Source: Artocarpus heterophyllus
Lineage: Eukaryota; Streptophyta; Magnoliopsida; Rosales; Moraceae
Direction of reading: 5' to 3'
Assembly: GCA_025403435.1 (NCBI GenBank)
Contig: CM046349.1
Location: 18,188,004 to 18,252,003, forward strand
DNA: 64,000 nucleotides
In this document: piece after piece, positions 1 to 12,419 of the stretch
Numbering within the stretch: the first letter of the stretch is position 1
How the letters are laid out: each line of letters opens with the position of its first letter
Position numbers and translations under genes: made by a program
Notes under the pieces: model-generated
The model's database searches: none
Seen by the model: the letters and a program-made list of their open reading frames with translations, nothing else
Told to the model about the DNA's origin: nothing

Positions 1-236
1 AGCAAAGAAAAAATATGAGAAAAGGCAAAAAGGGGACGAAAAAGGAAAAAAAGGGTAAACAAAAGCAAAAGAGGAAAGGAAAAAAAATATATATATTTAT
101 TTAGGAACAATCGGAACCTCGAATACGGCAAAATAGGATCTATGAAGAAACCCAAGTTAGAGAGAATACTCTCTTGCAATCACAAATCAAGGGAATAAAA
201 CTTGTATCTACCCAAAATAGAAGGTAATCATAATAC
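1..236. repeat. Dispersed repeat, copy A
   Basis: This stretch matches 13778-13998 almost end to end. Both share a purine-rich part (runs like GAAAAAGGAAAAA), then GGAACCTCGAATACG, a shared GGATCTATGAAGAAACCCA block and a shared GGGAATAAAACTTGTATCT block. Copy A continues off the left edge of the window. No protein is apparent. It is probably part of a dispersed transposon or an LTR end; the family is not identified. Confidence 0.75.
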
Positions 237-239
237 TTA

Positions 240-1060
240 GGGCTGTACAAAAACCATCCCGCACCCACCAACCGCCAGCGCTCGCTCATCTTGAAAAAAA
301 CGGGTCTTTTTGGGCAGGCTACTGAATCTCAGAAGGAGGGGCGGTGGTAAAGACTTCGAGGTGCCATCCATCAGTTTGGCCAAAGGAATGCTGGGAGCAA
401 CAAAAGTTGATTCAACCTTCTTCTTCTTCTTCCTTTCTTTAGCAGTGGCCTTCTCGGCGAATTTCCTCTTGGCTGACTCCTCGGCCGATGGGAGTGTGAT
501 CTTTAGGGGTGTTAAAAACAATTTCTATTAGTGACACGTCCTCGTCAGTCAATGGAGCAATAAACTTCAATGAAGCATTTAGTCAAGGCAGAGCACCATA
601 AACAACAAACACCCAATTGATCAACTTGGGAAATGTTTAGGGATACCTGTTAGGAACTCTTTGAACTTTCTCAAGCAATAAGGCACCTTGTCAATCTTGA
701 CGACATATTTTAGGCTAAGTCATTTTTCTCTATTGCTCTTTTTTTTGCAAGTACTCGTTGAAGTTGATTCTAGTTGGCTTAGGAATCTCCAAAAAAAATA
801 AAGTATGTAAGGTATTAGCTTCAATGACTAAACTAATGACAAAATGGTGTTCAACTCACCAAGATGACCGCATGAAAATGTAAAAGGGAAGTGATTAGGG
901 AGCTCAGCCATTCGACTCCTAGCATTTAGACATGAAAAAATATTTCTTTTTCCACTCCCAATCAGTGTTGATAAAGTGGGAAATAAATTGCTTTTCTATC
1001 CTAGACACGAAAAAAAATTCGACCTAAGTCATCAAAATTTTCCTTTATCTAGTAGCCATT
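240..1060 (-). pseudogene. Decayed coding remnant, probably transposon-derived
   Basis: On the minus strand an open stretch at 237-521 encodes a lysine-rich segment (KERKKKKK). Upstream of it, around 920-970, a translated fragment reads NTDWEWKKKYFFM, which resembles the WK..FFFV block of plant gypsy-type transposon proteins. Stops and frameshifts separate the pieces and no full reading frame survives. The assignment rests on a weak motif; an old host gene fragment is the alternative. Confidence 0.25.
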
Positions 1061-1249
1061 GAGGCAGTTGCCAAGTGTCAACTCTATCTCAGCCTTCTCT
1101 GTTAGCACGACGAGCCTAAGAAGTAGTCATATTCTATTTGGCATTAGTTGAAAAATGGCCACATGATGATGAGACATCACCTCCAGCATGAACTTGGGCA
1201 TTAGGGGTCATAACCTGAGTTTAAAGTACTTTTTATATATGCAGATCTA

Positions 1250-2560
1250 TCCCTCATTTTGGGTATTGGCTTATTTACCAAGGTAAGGAAGTCGGATCTC
1301 CCCTTCCTTTGAGGACCCATATCTCATGTGGCCACTAACTGGTATAAGCCTCGTACGACACCGATGTTTAGGCCATCAATTAAAATCTTAGTTTTCATCT
1401 AGACGATTTCTCTAATGAATATCGAAAAAATAACAAATAAGATTTTATCTTTTAATACTCAAATATGTAGAGAAAAATAATTTAAAAAATTTAACAGTTT
1501 CAAAATATACGCTAGTAACGAGGGAAAAATATCAACACGTGTTGCAAATTTCACATGTTAGCAATAAAAAAGAGAGCGAATCAAACTATATTCTCTTTTG
1601 TTTGGTGTTAAATATGGATCAGGGAATTGTTTAGTTAGGGTCAGTTCTTAAATGCATGGTTGCACTTATATTAATTTATAACATGATTCTAAACAGTTGA
1701 TGTCACAGTTTCAGTTTTTTACCCATTAATTAAATAAAAGCACCCATAATATGTATAACATATCTTTCCCTGTTTTGACAATTATGAGTTTGTTGGTTGT
1801 TGAATAATTTATCGGACAAATTATTTTAATCAACAAGTGCCTATGATTAAAATTTATGTTTGTTTACATCAATTTTCAATTAGCTATAAAAATTAATTAA
1901 TAACGATTCATGAAACTTTCTACCAAAGAAAAGTATTCCTTCGAACCTTCCCAGTATATGGACAAAATATAGACTTTCACTTTTTTCCACGACAAAGTCA
2001 ATTATGGGACCATTATAATCGTTCTAACTATAAGACTGAAGCTGAAAGACACAAGACGTCTACTTCTTCTTGAATATTATTTTTTCTTTAAAAAAATAGA
2101 ATTATTAGCATCGTTTATGACATTTTGGTTTTTAATTTTTAATTTTAACATACTACCCCTCAAGTTTTTTTTTTCTCCAGCTTTAGTTTCTAACACCAAA
2201 ATTGACGGAAAATTTCTAAAATTTAACAAGAATAACCACATGATTACTATTACATAATAAAAGAATTTAAAAAAAAAGTTTAAAATATTTTAGTTTTCAT
2301 GAGGTTTTAAGAGTGATAAATAGAACATTTTGCACTTAGTGTGTTAATTGTTTGTAAAATTTCATGTCATACCCAATGGATACACAATTACTTTTATCAA
2401 CTAAATTATAGAAACTCGTCAATTTCAGCGTGCAGGTTTAGTTAAGCGACTCATCCAAAGATATGCCTGTCACAAAATTCGAAAACTGCAGAGAAGTGTC
2501 TTGGTTGCACTGCAACCGAACTAACGGAGCATATTACTAATTAAGGTATTTTCTGAAACC
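1250..2560. other. AT-rich intergenic stretch, nothing recognised
   Basis: I see no open frame of note, no RNA gene and no clear repeat here. The composition is strongly AT-rich with many A and T runs. Confidence 0.6.
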
Positions 2561-3200
2561 TTTAATACTACTGTCAATATTAGTCTTACGCAACTACGTT
2601 TGTATTAATGCTACCATCTAACTTTATGATATGATGGATAGAAAACCTTCAAAACATCACCAACTTCTCAAGCTTCAAACGATACATCATCCATCTCAAG
2701 GTTTCAACACGCAAATTTTTGTTGGAAATTTATTGGAACCCAAACAACAAACTCTCTAAAGTACCTTTGGTTCTTCTCTTCCTCACTCTTAGAAGTTTTT
2801 ACTTCTTTTTGATGCAAAATGAAAGAAATGATCCCTATTTATACTAGTGGCACCTCCTTAATTAACTAATAACTAGGATTGTGCCAACGCACTTTTGATC
2901 CAATGGCTACAATTCACTCTCTAGAATTCTCCCACTCTAAAATATTTAAACATTTTTAAAGGATACTTTAGAAAGTCTTTCTAAAAAATGGGCTTATTAG
3001 CTAATTAAATTTATGCCTAATAAATAAAGTTTAAGCCCACGCATTTATTATTGGTCCAAATCAAGTTTACCTTTCAACCTCTTAAACTTGATTTGTCATT
3101 CTAAGTAAGCTTCTCATGTTGATAAAGTCTTCATGCTTCAGTGGCTTGGTAAAGTCATTTGGCCTTGGGAGTCACATATTCTCATTGCACATCCTTTCTT
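2560..3200 (-). mobile_element. Copia-like LTR remnant with RNase H tail
   Basis: Read on the minus strand, 3107-3180 encodes NDFTKPLKHEDF followed by INMRSL, close to the conserved C-terminal end of Copia polyproteins (DxFTKPL...F..LR). Downstream in that direction lies an LTR-like promoter region with a TATAAATAG box (plus 2835-2843), about where U3 ends. The LTR termini and target duplication were not found, so the element is truncated or old. Confidence 0.4.
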
Positions 3201-4170
3201 GTAATGCACTCACTTATATTTTTATTATAAATGTGGCATGTGGCATATGATTAAAAAACTTTGTTCTTTAATGTATACTTGTTGAAAGATTAACAGGTTA
3301 GTTATTTGTTGCACTTTCGCTGAAAAATTAGCAATTATTAAATATATTTGCCAAGAAAATAGATAAAATGATTACATAGTATATCTGTCTTGAAAATAAA
3401 TTTATAGCCTTGAAAATATAAAAAATACTAACATTTAGACCTAAATTTTCGCCAATTAAAATAATAAAATGCGTTGTTGATTAAAAAAATGCAGCTTAGT
3501 TCTATTTATAGGTATATATATATAAGTATTATGTGTCACGTTTCTGACAAAATTTAATTGATACATGTACCGCGTGCATCACACATGCTTACTTTACTAG
3601 TGTTTGTATAAAAACGTACATGAGGAATTTTGATAAATGCATATTTTAAGATTTATTTAACAAATATCATATATATTCATCTATAGCATAACTTAACACG
3701 TAATATAAATAATAATATGGCTTAAATTTTTTTAAGTGACATAAATAACCATAACTTTTAAAAGTTTTAAAAATGTGACATAACATCTAATTTTCTCCGT
3801 ATTATATTTGTCGAGAACGTGTGCTTTTGCGCAATTAGTGGTGCTCGCGTGCTCACGGCACCAAGTCAACTGCGACCAATTCTTGATACAAGGACGTTAG
3901 GATTATTAATAGGTGCAGCGTAGAGGAGGAGACAAATAAATGAGTTTCCAAGAAAACATCGGCTGTCTATTATGTAAAGAGAGAAACATATTAGCAGGAA
4001 AATTAAGAATATTCAACTTGTTTTCTTCCCCAGTTGATGAATTGACGTTGGACGAATCAGCTATAAACCTTAGAAAAATCCACCTATTATACATCAAACT
4101 CTTACTCTTATTTAATCAACTTACTTCTATAAAGATAGGCAACAAATTAAAACACTTGGGGATATACTAC
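3201..4170. other. AT-rich upstream region of the EF-hand gene
   Basis: No gene or repeat is recognised. The last few hundred bases are the presumed promoter region of the gene starting at 4251. Confidence 0.5.
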
Positions 4171-4180
4171 TTTAAATATA
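4171..4180 (+). promoter_or_regulatory. Candidate TATA box of the EF-hand gene
   Basis: TTTAAATATA lies about 75 bases upstream of the chosen ATG at 4251, a usual distance for a plant TATA box with a short 5' leader. AT-rich surroundings make this weak evidence on its own. Confidence 0.35.
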
Positions 4181-4250
4181 GTTGTATCTACACAAAAGAT
4201 CAACTCTGCAGAGAGAAAGAGATATCACATTCATCACACAAGACCAAAAT

Positions 4251-6538
4251 ATGGAAGAGCTTCGCCGAGCCGCATGGGCACACTACGAAAATAGCTCAAC
4301 ACACCTCCGAATCATGGCCTTGAATTTCTTCGAATCCATGGACACCAACGGCGATGGTTTGGTCAGCTTCAACGAGTTCACCGACTTCCTCCGGCAGAGC
4401 GGCTACTATTGGGTGAACCCGGCCATGTTCTCACAACTCGACGCAAACAACGACGGCAGTCTCGATTTCTGGGAGGTCCTCACCTTCTACTACATCGTCA
4501 AGACGAGGGGCGTCTGCTGCAACGCCTGCCATGCGCGGCTCCACGGCCTACACTTCACTTGCGTCAAGTGCTTCGACGGCTGCCAAGACAGCTTTGATCT
4601 CTGTGCTAGTTGCTATGGCGGAAATCAGTTTCGCCACGAGCACAAGCTTTTCTTGGATAACTATGTTTTGCTAAGGAGCAAGAGAGGGACTGTATGTAAC
4701 AATATATTTTTCTACAATATAAGTTTGTTGTTGATATTGTTTTTTTGGGTCATACTTTTTCCTTCTTATACACGTTGTAATATTTTGCGCAGGCATTTAC
4801 GCAACCAAATTTTGCGCAGGCAATTACGCAACCACAAACTAGTAATGAATCAAGCTGGGTAAGATTCATCTCTGATCTCTCCTTTCCTGCGTACGCGCAC
4901 ACACACATACATATATATATATATATTACAAACAATATATATATATATATATATATATGCAACTAAATAATTAGTCGCCAAGGGTTTCTAAGACCGCAAA
5001 AAATTTGGTCACAAAATGTCGACCCTTTAGCGACCAAATTTTGTCGCTGTTTTTAGGTTTCCATGATCAAATTTGGTCGTAAAATCTTGTCCTATTTCCT
5101 CTAAAATTTTATCGTAGAAAACGTACGTCTTTCAATGCCCTCCGGAGGGGATGTGAATTTGGTACGTAACCAACCTTGCTAATTATATTGAATTTAATTC
5201 GATTAATTTCATACAAAGCCATGAACTATGTACTTTTATGTACCCTAATTTAATATATCGCTTTAATATTTTGTGTCAATTTATCCTCTGATCTTTTAAA
5301 AAATGGGGGTCAAAGCTAACACATTAAAATTAATAATTTGGGAGGCAAATTAATTTGAATTTAAATAGTTCAAAGAACACTTATAAAATCATAAGTAATG
5401 TCACATCATAATTTTGTTAGTGTTATAAATAGAGAAGGTATTTTGAGTTGAAGTACATACTTAGATTTGAGATGAATACTTTTCAAAATTAAAGAATTCA
5501 AAGGGCGCTGATAATTCATTAACATTTATAAGGGCATTCTTTTAATCCAATTTTGGGACTTCTTTTTTTTTGGGCAGAATAGTAAATTCGAGATGGAATT
5601 ATCTACTCAATTGTTTTACTTTGCTGGTGATTTGATAGGCGAATGTTTGTAAGCCTTAGGATTATCATTAAATTCTGAAATAATTCATGTATTAATTCTT
5701 TTACTAGTATACATAAGATAAGATTATGAGTGATGTAACGTGTTAAAATCCTAAGTGTTAGTGTTGATGTTTCAAATAGTGTCTATTTAACCATATCGTT
5801 AAACATGTATTATAGTAATTTAAAAAGTTGAAGTGCTTTTCAACTGAACTTTTCATACTATAATGTTTGAGTCTATTAAATAGCACGTCATAATATTATT
5901 AGTTAGACATAATTTAAAAACACAAAAAGTTAGGCGTGTGATCTTAACCCAAAAATGAGATAGATGATCTTAACATAGAGTGAGATTTTTTTATCAAATT
6001 TTTATATTCAAAATGGTGTCAACCAAACATATTATGTCACATCATTTAAAAAATAACTGACCTTCCCATGCTGAAACTTCATACAGGCAATCACTCAACC
6101 AGCTCAAAACGGAGTTAATTTCAATTTTGCAGTAAGTTTTTCTTTTTAATATATATGGCAAGCTGAAATACTGTTATAAATATATATATATATATATAGA
6201 TAGATAAATTGTTGTAGCTAGCTAGTTTCTCTTTGATTGATTTGTTTTATTTTAAATTATCTCCGAGGACAGTGCTACGCTTACGTCTAAAAACTAGAGC
6301 TGATATTGCACAAATGTTGTCACATTTAGTAGTGCCCTAGTGTAAATATTTGGGGTCCTACTACAACTTTAATGTAAGTTTTTTTTTTTTTTTTTTGGAA
6401 AAAGTAAACTACCCTGCAGTTAATAACTTATGATTTGATCTTGTTAATTTCCAGAATTATTGCCTTCAAGCATTGGATTTTGCCCTTAATGTTGCGAATA
6501 TTGCCACAACTATTGCAACTGGATGTAGCATCATGTGA
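4251..6538 (+). CDS. EF-hand / ZZ-finger protein with C-terminal CaaX box, four exons
   Basis: The gene is modelled as exons 4251-4691, 4793-4858, 6087-6131 and 6455-6538. All junctions are GT-AG and phase 0, giving 211 residues and a TGA stop. Exon 1 holds two canonical EF-hand loops, DTNGDGLVSFNE (about residues 31-42) and DANNDGSLDFWE (about 67-78), both with acidic residues at positions 1, 5 and 12. A ZZ-like zinc finger follows (CNAC, CVKC, CASC, then HEH, about residues 93-135). The ATG at 4251 was preferred over the in-frame 4182 ATG because it directly precedes the conserved region and follows a TATA-like box. Exons 2 and 3 encode short Q/T/P-rich repeats (AFTQP, AITQP, AITQP). Exon 4 encodes a hydrophobic helix ending in CSIM, a CaaX prenylation motif. 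The likely role is a membrane-anchored calcium sensor or adaptor, which is inference. Exon 1 is strong; the three short exons rest on splice-site and frame agreement. Confidence 0.8.
4905..4958. repeat. (AT)n microsatellite in intron 2
   Basis: Two TA/AT dinucleotide runs separated by TACAAACA lie in the second intron of the EF-hand gene, soon after the exon 2 donor at 4859. Confidence 0.85.
4974..5110. repeat. Transposon-like subterminal repeat fragment in intron 2
   Basis: The motif GCGACCAAATTTTGTCGC is a near-perfect inverted repeat. Variants AATTTGGTCAC and AAATTTGGTCGT repeat within 130 bases. Such short alternating inverted motifs are typical of CACTA-type subterminal regions, but no terminal CACTA sequence was seen, so this is a fragment at best. 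Confidence 0.35.
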
Positions 6539-8006
6539 TGTTACAAAATTTGTAGCTGTTTGTCTCGCAATGCAGAACAATGGTCTTAAGCCTTAAGTGT
6601 GCTACAAGAAATTATAGCTTTAGCTACAAAATTTTTAGCTACAAAAGGATCAATTTGTAACTAAAATTTTTTAGCTTAAATAGTATAAACTCCATATATG
6701 GATTGTAATATTGTTGGAGTGAAAGGACACACTACATTTATTGTTGACGGGCAAAACTCATCTAACAAGATTCTTTTAAATTTCTCACCGAAATAATCAC
6801 TCACATACGAAGTACATAAAATAGCAAGAACATAAGAATTTAGAGTAGTTTATCTCAATTGAAAGCTATGTCCAACATAAATTTTCTCGGATAGTAGGGT
6901 TTCACTATGAGAAAATAAGTACAAAAGGTTTGTGTCAAGAATTAGACTTAGACCACACATGCATATATAAATAACAAATCGTAATATATACATATACACG
7001 CACACATATATGTCAAACATTAAATAATAATCACCTGAATAAACATAGAACTAAAAGCATTATTCAATTAAATGAAAGAACATAAGATTATCAAATTCAT
7101 ATAATCACACATAATTTTATTTTGGACATTTATATTGTTGGACCGTATTTAGACCACTCACTGCAAGAAGAATTGAAACATTGGTTGATAATAAACTTTC
7201 TAATCATAAAATATCATGAAATTAAGTAATTCATGTATTATGCCTATAGGTTATATAAACCCCATTTTATTTCCTAACCATAGATGGTGCTAATCATAGG
7301 TGTTACAAATAATTATGACAAAAAGTAAGTATAACATTATAAATAGCATTATACATTGGAGCATAAAATAAAATAACATATCAAATATGTATGTTATTTT
7401 TATATTTTTTTTATGATAAATATAATATTAGCATTGACATATATATTAAAGAGATTGTGTTAGGTCATGATTTCTAAAATTGGAAAAAGAATAGAAAAAG
7501 ACTATTGAAGTCAATACCAATTAAGCCCACCGCCCATTGCAAGATTCAAGTGCTACTCGAATGACCATAAGTCGATCAAGTCTAAATCATCACATATATA
7601 TTCACCGTTCAATCATACCATTGAATTAGTAGGTGGACGGTGAAGATCGATTCAGAAGTCTCCTTCATCCTTTTTTGGCCGACTTGATGTTCCCATAGGT
7701 TGACTTCTTTCTTTTACAGATTGGCTACTACTTGCACTGCCAATCCTGGAGTGCCATTCTATCCCCGACTGTGTGACCACTTGATCAATTTTCTTATCTT
7801 CATTAGTACTTGTTCGCCATAATCGTCTCTTAAATCGACTACACTTGGTTTGTTCAACATGACTGAAGAAAAATAAGTTACAAGGGTTCTATCTCAGTTT
7901 TTAAAGATCAAAAAGCAATAAAAACTAAAAAAAGTGAATAACTTCTTGAAGTTTCGACACAAAAATACCTAAAGAACCTAGAAAACAACAATTTATGTGG
8001 TGTAAC
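6539..8006. other. 3' flank of the EF-hand gene and AT-rich intergenic DNA
   Basis: At 6541-6690 the motif TAGCTACAAAA and its reverse ACAAAATTTGTAGCT recur several times, beginning with GCTACAAGAAATT at 6602. This resembles a decayed CACTA-type terminus but is not conclusive. The rest, to the LTR at 8007, shows no gene. Confidence 0.4.
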
Positions 8007-9754
8007 TGTTAGACATGTATGCCCTAAGGAGTAAAAATATAATATGTTTTTGGAGACATTTTTATTAATAAAGGATTTATCTATTATTCATATACCAAAT
8101 TGTTGTCCTCTTTACATTCATATTTGTTGAATGTATGATAAGTAAACAAAAGTTGGAGACCGTTAGTCTAAACCTATAGAATCAAGCATATGATGGACAG
8201 ATTATGCGAAAGACATGATTCTAAAGGTGATGATCTAAATCATAAGTTCTGCAATCGATGGAATAAAGTTGTGTACTTTATTCGTGCAAAGATTGTTACG
8301 TTGTCTATATCCCTAACGGGAGATGATTTGTCTTAGCCATCAGAGGTGGGCTCCGTGAATAGAAACATTGGTGCATTGTCATAGGTGACGGTGTATTGGA
8401 TTGAGACATAAAATATAATTGATTATTATTTATAGATATGGAATCCATAGCTCCTCTTCAAGAGTCAATGATATCCTCTTATATGCGTTATCCTATAATT
8501 GGAAGACTGTAGCATGAACCATTTAGATACGTTGGTGTAACTGAATGGTATACTGTCTTTGGATAGTAAGTTTTTTGATGGTGAGATATTGGAACATAAG
8601 AGAAAAATAATCGAGAAAATAAGACATAATTTATCCTTAAGTCGATTATGGATATCCTACAAGGATATGATACATTATGATATGTCATGAATACTTAGCT
8701 ATTCGGGCTTCGTAATTTTATATAGTTTGAGAGTGCAGCTTTAAGCTTTTAGTAGAGTAGCGTTAAAGTTGATAATTGTGAAACATATATTTGGGATATT
8801 GGGTTTTATAATTATCAGAAGCTTGAATAATATAGGTCCATCAAGTCCCCTTTGTTGGCTCATAATAAATCCTGTAATGATACGACATGCTTTTCTAATA
8901 AATTGGTGACTTATGTTAAATTATTAGATTGGCTAAAATTCGATAGGATCAGATAATTCATGTCTATTTGTTGGTTGAATTAATTTGTGTAAGTTAAATC
9001 AAGATAAGCTTGTTGAATTATCCGAAATATTTATTTTCCTAGAGGTTATCTAGATATGATTGTTTTAATCAAATAACTTCTTTATTGGGTTATTTGAATT
9101 AAAATTGAGGCTTTAACCAAAGAATCTCAGTTAGGAAATAAAAGATTTGCATGGATCATTTATCGTAAGTTCAACAGGCCGATCTTCAAGTGTGACCTAC
9201 CGATTGAGTAAATTCGATAGGCCGATCTGCTAGTTTGGCCTACCGACCGAGCAATAATTAGATCACGTATTTTTTTTACGCGATTTTACCAAATATTGAT
9301 CCAGATTCAAATTTTTGAGGCCTTATCTGATAATAACAAACCGAAGACAACCTTTATAAATAAAGAGTGAGTTTTCTAAGTTATTTAGATCAGTTGAGAA
9401 ATCAAGAGTGAGCACTCTAGTCTGTGAGTCTCTAAAACTACCCTGAGAGCTATTGTTCACAAATCACAAAAGCTAGTTCTGGGTTTTCTCAATTAGTTGG
9501 AAGGAGAGTCATTGGAGAAGAGCTGTATGAGGTGTGCCCATATATATAACGATCATGGATAGACAATAGCAAATAAGAGCAGTTGGTTGAGGCTTTTCTA
9601 GAACGCCTTTTTCTTCATAGATTGGAAAAGCTCTTCAGCGTATAAAGGTTAGTAAGATCTAATTAATTTATGCATATAGCATGTCAAACTTGTGTTTTAA
9701 AAAATATTCTGATTAAAAATTTAAAAACTTTCGCTGCGTACTGTTTTTCCTAGA
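8007..9754 (+). mobile_element. Diverged solo Copia LTR (same family as the 19-28 kb element), + orientation
   Basis: It starts TGTTAGACATGTATGCCC, the reverse complement of the end of the LTRs at 19036-21040 and 26670-28702. It ends near CTGTTTTTCCTAGA, where those LTRs have TTTGTTTCCAACA. Similarity runs through much of the length, including the ACTTGTGTTTT block near the end. No internal element sequence adjoins it and no target duplication is recognisable, so it is an old solo or truncated LTR. Confidence 0.75.
9174..9252. repeat. GGCC/CCG inverted-repeat array 1 (decayed)
   Basis: Four decayed units (CAGGCCGATC, CCTACCGATT, ATAGGCCGATC, GGCCTACCGACC) lie inside the solo Copia LTR. The array ends in CCGACCGAGC, the reverse of the CTCGGTCGG edge seen in younger arrays. 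Confidence 0.65.
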
Positions 9755-10185
9755 GAAATCCCAATCAAACTATATGCATACACTTGAAATTGAAAGAAAA
9801 TCAGTTCTATAGAATCAAACTTGAAAAACAGAAAGAACATATCAAGAATCCTCCCTAGAAGTGCTTCAAGAACTTGGGGTTTGCTTTTTACTCTCTTCAA
9901 CTTAAAATGCAACAATGAAGAAAAATAGGAGGAGAAAATGTTTTATGTCTAAACACAATTCATCAACAATGAAGATTAAAACTTGGGAAAGTGATCCAAC
10001 AGTGTATAACGCACGTCTTTTCATTTCCCCACACAAGCTGAGGCAGTCTTTTCAAATACTAGAAACGTCAAAATTTCGACACTACTTTGAAATGCACTAA
10101 TGGAATCACTTCATGTGTTAAGAGTTCCGACACTAGCACCTTATCGAGAAAAATCATGATAACACTTAGATGCTTTTTATAATGG
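9755..10185. other. Intergenic DNA, nothing firm
   Basis: A 61-codon open frame at 9915-10100 has no recognisable motif and is probably chance. No other feature is supported. Confidence 0.5.
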
Positions 10186-10189
10186 GAAA

Positions 10190-10985
10190 GGAAGAGCTAT
10201 GTATCGAATCGACTTCACTCCTATAGTTGATGTAATCGACTAAGAAGTAAGGGCTAACTATTAGGGTCCAATTTAGGAAGCCCAAATTGAAGGCCCAATT
10301 GTTTAATTGACCACATCTGTGATGGCCCAAGGATCGAATCAAGTCCAGCGAGCCCAACTTATATCATTGATTAGCAAGTATTCAGAGCTTGGTTAGTCAA
10401 TAGATGTGGGACGAGTGAAGGTAATTACAAAATGTTCGAGTCATTCACTTGTCAGAGTCATTACACTCAATACGCTAGAAGTGGATTAATCAATTCAAGA
10501 CAAATAACCAGTTTAGGGTCATTAACACCCACAAACTTGACCACAGCATGGTCTATGAGGTAAAGTCAATGAGCAGGCCACACATGTCTCACTACATCTT
10601 AACTACCCAAGGCCTACTAAGATAAGGTTGGAAACTGAGCATGTGCAATCAAATATCTATAAATAGGCCCAAAGATTCCCTTTGAAGGGGTTAATATTCA
10701 CACACTAGAGCACTTTCATCTCTCTGTTTACTACAAAGCATTGTAATCTCTACCTATTTCTCCATAGTGCAATAAGCTTGTCAACAGTAGACAGAGCTTG
10801 GATTTGAGTAAACCATTGTAAATCTATTGTATGATCTTTGTTTTCATCGTACTTTACTTTGTGCTTATGCTATTTGTTCATGAATATTGATTAATTTTTG
10901 TCTGATATTATTGTATTTCATCTAAAGTTGTTTAGATTCCAATAATGATGATCAAGGGCCGAATTAATCCTTATTTCATCAATTA
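10190..10985 (+). mobile_element. LTR-like promoter region, family unresolved
   Basis: CTATAAATAGGCCC (TATA at about 10662-10671) sits about 30 bases upstream of a likely start site, with several TTGTAATCTC and ATTGTAAATC blocks downstream. This layout is common in plant Gypsy LTRs (U3, TATA, R, U5). No terminal TG/CA with target duplication and no primer-binding site were found. Confidence 0.35.
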
Positions 10986-12419
10986 CAAAATCATTTGTTT
11001 CTAACCATGAATGCACATGTCTACTAGGGTTGCACGACAAAAATATTTAGATAGGAACATATTTAAGAAGAAACTATTTGAGTGAAGAAATTAGGGAAAA
11101 ATATTTATGAGGGCCAAAGTTGGTGAAAAATTTATTACAAAAAGTGTTTAAGTAATCACACTTTTGAGAAAATTTTTTTTAATATATATGATTAGATCAA
11201 GGAGGAAAAACTTTAATAGCTTAATTGAAAATATAAAATTTCTAAATAAACAAAAACAAACAAATAGATTGAAATACATGTTCGATCAGAACATGTGTTT
11301 GGTTAAATGTTTGTGTATGAGAGGAAATATGAGTATGTGCAGACAAATAAGGTATTTTTTTATTTAAAAAAAATCAACAAAATCAGATAAAAATTAATTT
11401 AAAGGTCCTATAAGAAATTAGTAGTTGAGAAGGCTGCTTAAAAAAAAGAGAGAAATTGCACAAAAATGATGTATTTGTAGAAACCAACAGTAATCTATGC
11501 AAAATATTTTGAAAAGTGAGTAAAATTGCGTATTTTAAAATTTCGGTGTTTTACCCCATTAAAAACCCTAAAATACCCTTATCATGTCAGATGTGTTTCT
11601 TTTTTCACTTTTCACTTTTTCCCTTTCTTTCTCTCTCTTACTCCCTTATCTCTCTCTCTCTCTTCCTCGAATGTTGTCCTAAGTTGATAAAAGATTCATC
11701 AGCGTCTTGTCTCAATTAATTTGTCGACGTCGAGCTCCAGCGTAGCCAGATTGGGACAATCGTCCTCTTTGTCACTAATGTCCCCTGATCTAGAGTTCCT
11801 AACTGCCAATTGGATTTGTACAAGCCTAAAGCTACCAAAGCCAAAGAAGATGACATGTCTGAGCTTAAGAAGATAACGTTGAGGATTGGGAGGTTGGATA
11901 TGAGTCTCCATGCATCTTGCAGGTTTATTTTTTGTTTTTCTTGTTTATTTTTTGTTTTTCTTTTTTTTTCTATAACATTAGTTTAGGGTTTGGATATAAG
12001 CTCTAAAGAGTCTACCATGGTTGTAGTTGTTGGCATTTCTTGGTCATGCTTTCTGATGGAGCTTTGGTAGTATATCTTATCAAACACCCTCAAATTTTGG
12101 TGGAGATCATGATCAATGATGACAACGACCTTAAATTGCATTTGATTCTCTCGTTGCTCTTAATTTTTAGCTGATTTTCTATGTTTTAAAATTTTTGTTT
12201 GGATGGAGAGAAAATGAGGATAATGATTTTTGCATTTAGTTGATTTTTGTGATCTAATTATGCATTTTTTTCCTTTTGCTAGAACATATGTCTTGTTTGT
12301 TCTTTTGATCTGATTTTTAAAGATGGATGATATTGTGATTTGGTTATAGAAAAGTTATTTTTGTTGTGTGCTTTTTGTATTAACAAGGAAAAAAATATTT
12401 TCGGCCACCGGCGACTTTG
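10986..12419. other. Intergenic DNA with a CT-rich stretch
   Basis: A pyrimidine-rich tract at about 11600-11670 contains a (CT)n run. Short open frames here carry no recognisable motif. No gene is supported. Confidence 0.5.

Noticed and set aside
3940..4323. Alternative 127-codon frame overlapping the EF-hand gene start
   Set aside because: It has no known motif and is out of frame with the clear EF-hand coding sequence.
9915..10100. 61-codon open frame starting MKKNRRRKCF
   Set aside because: Short, with no domain, no splice context and no homolog I recognise.
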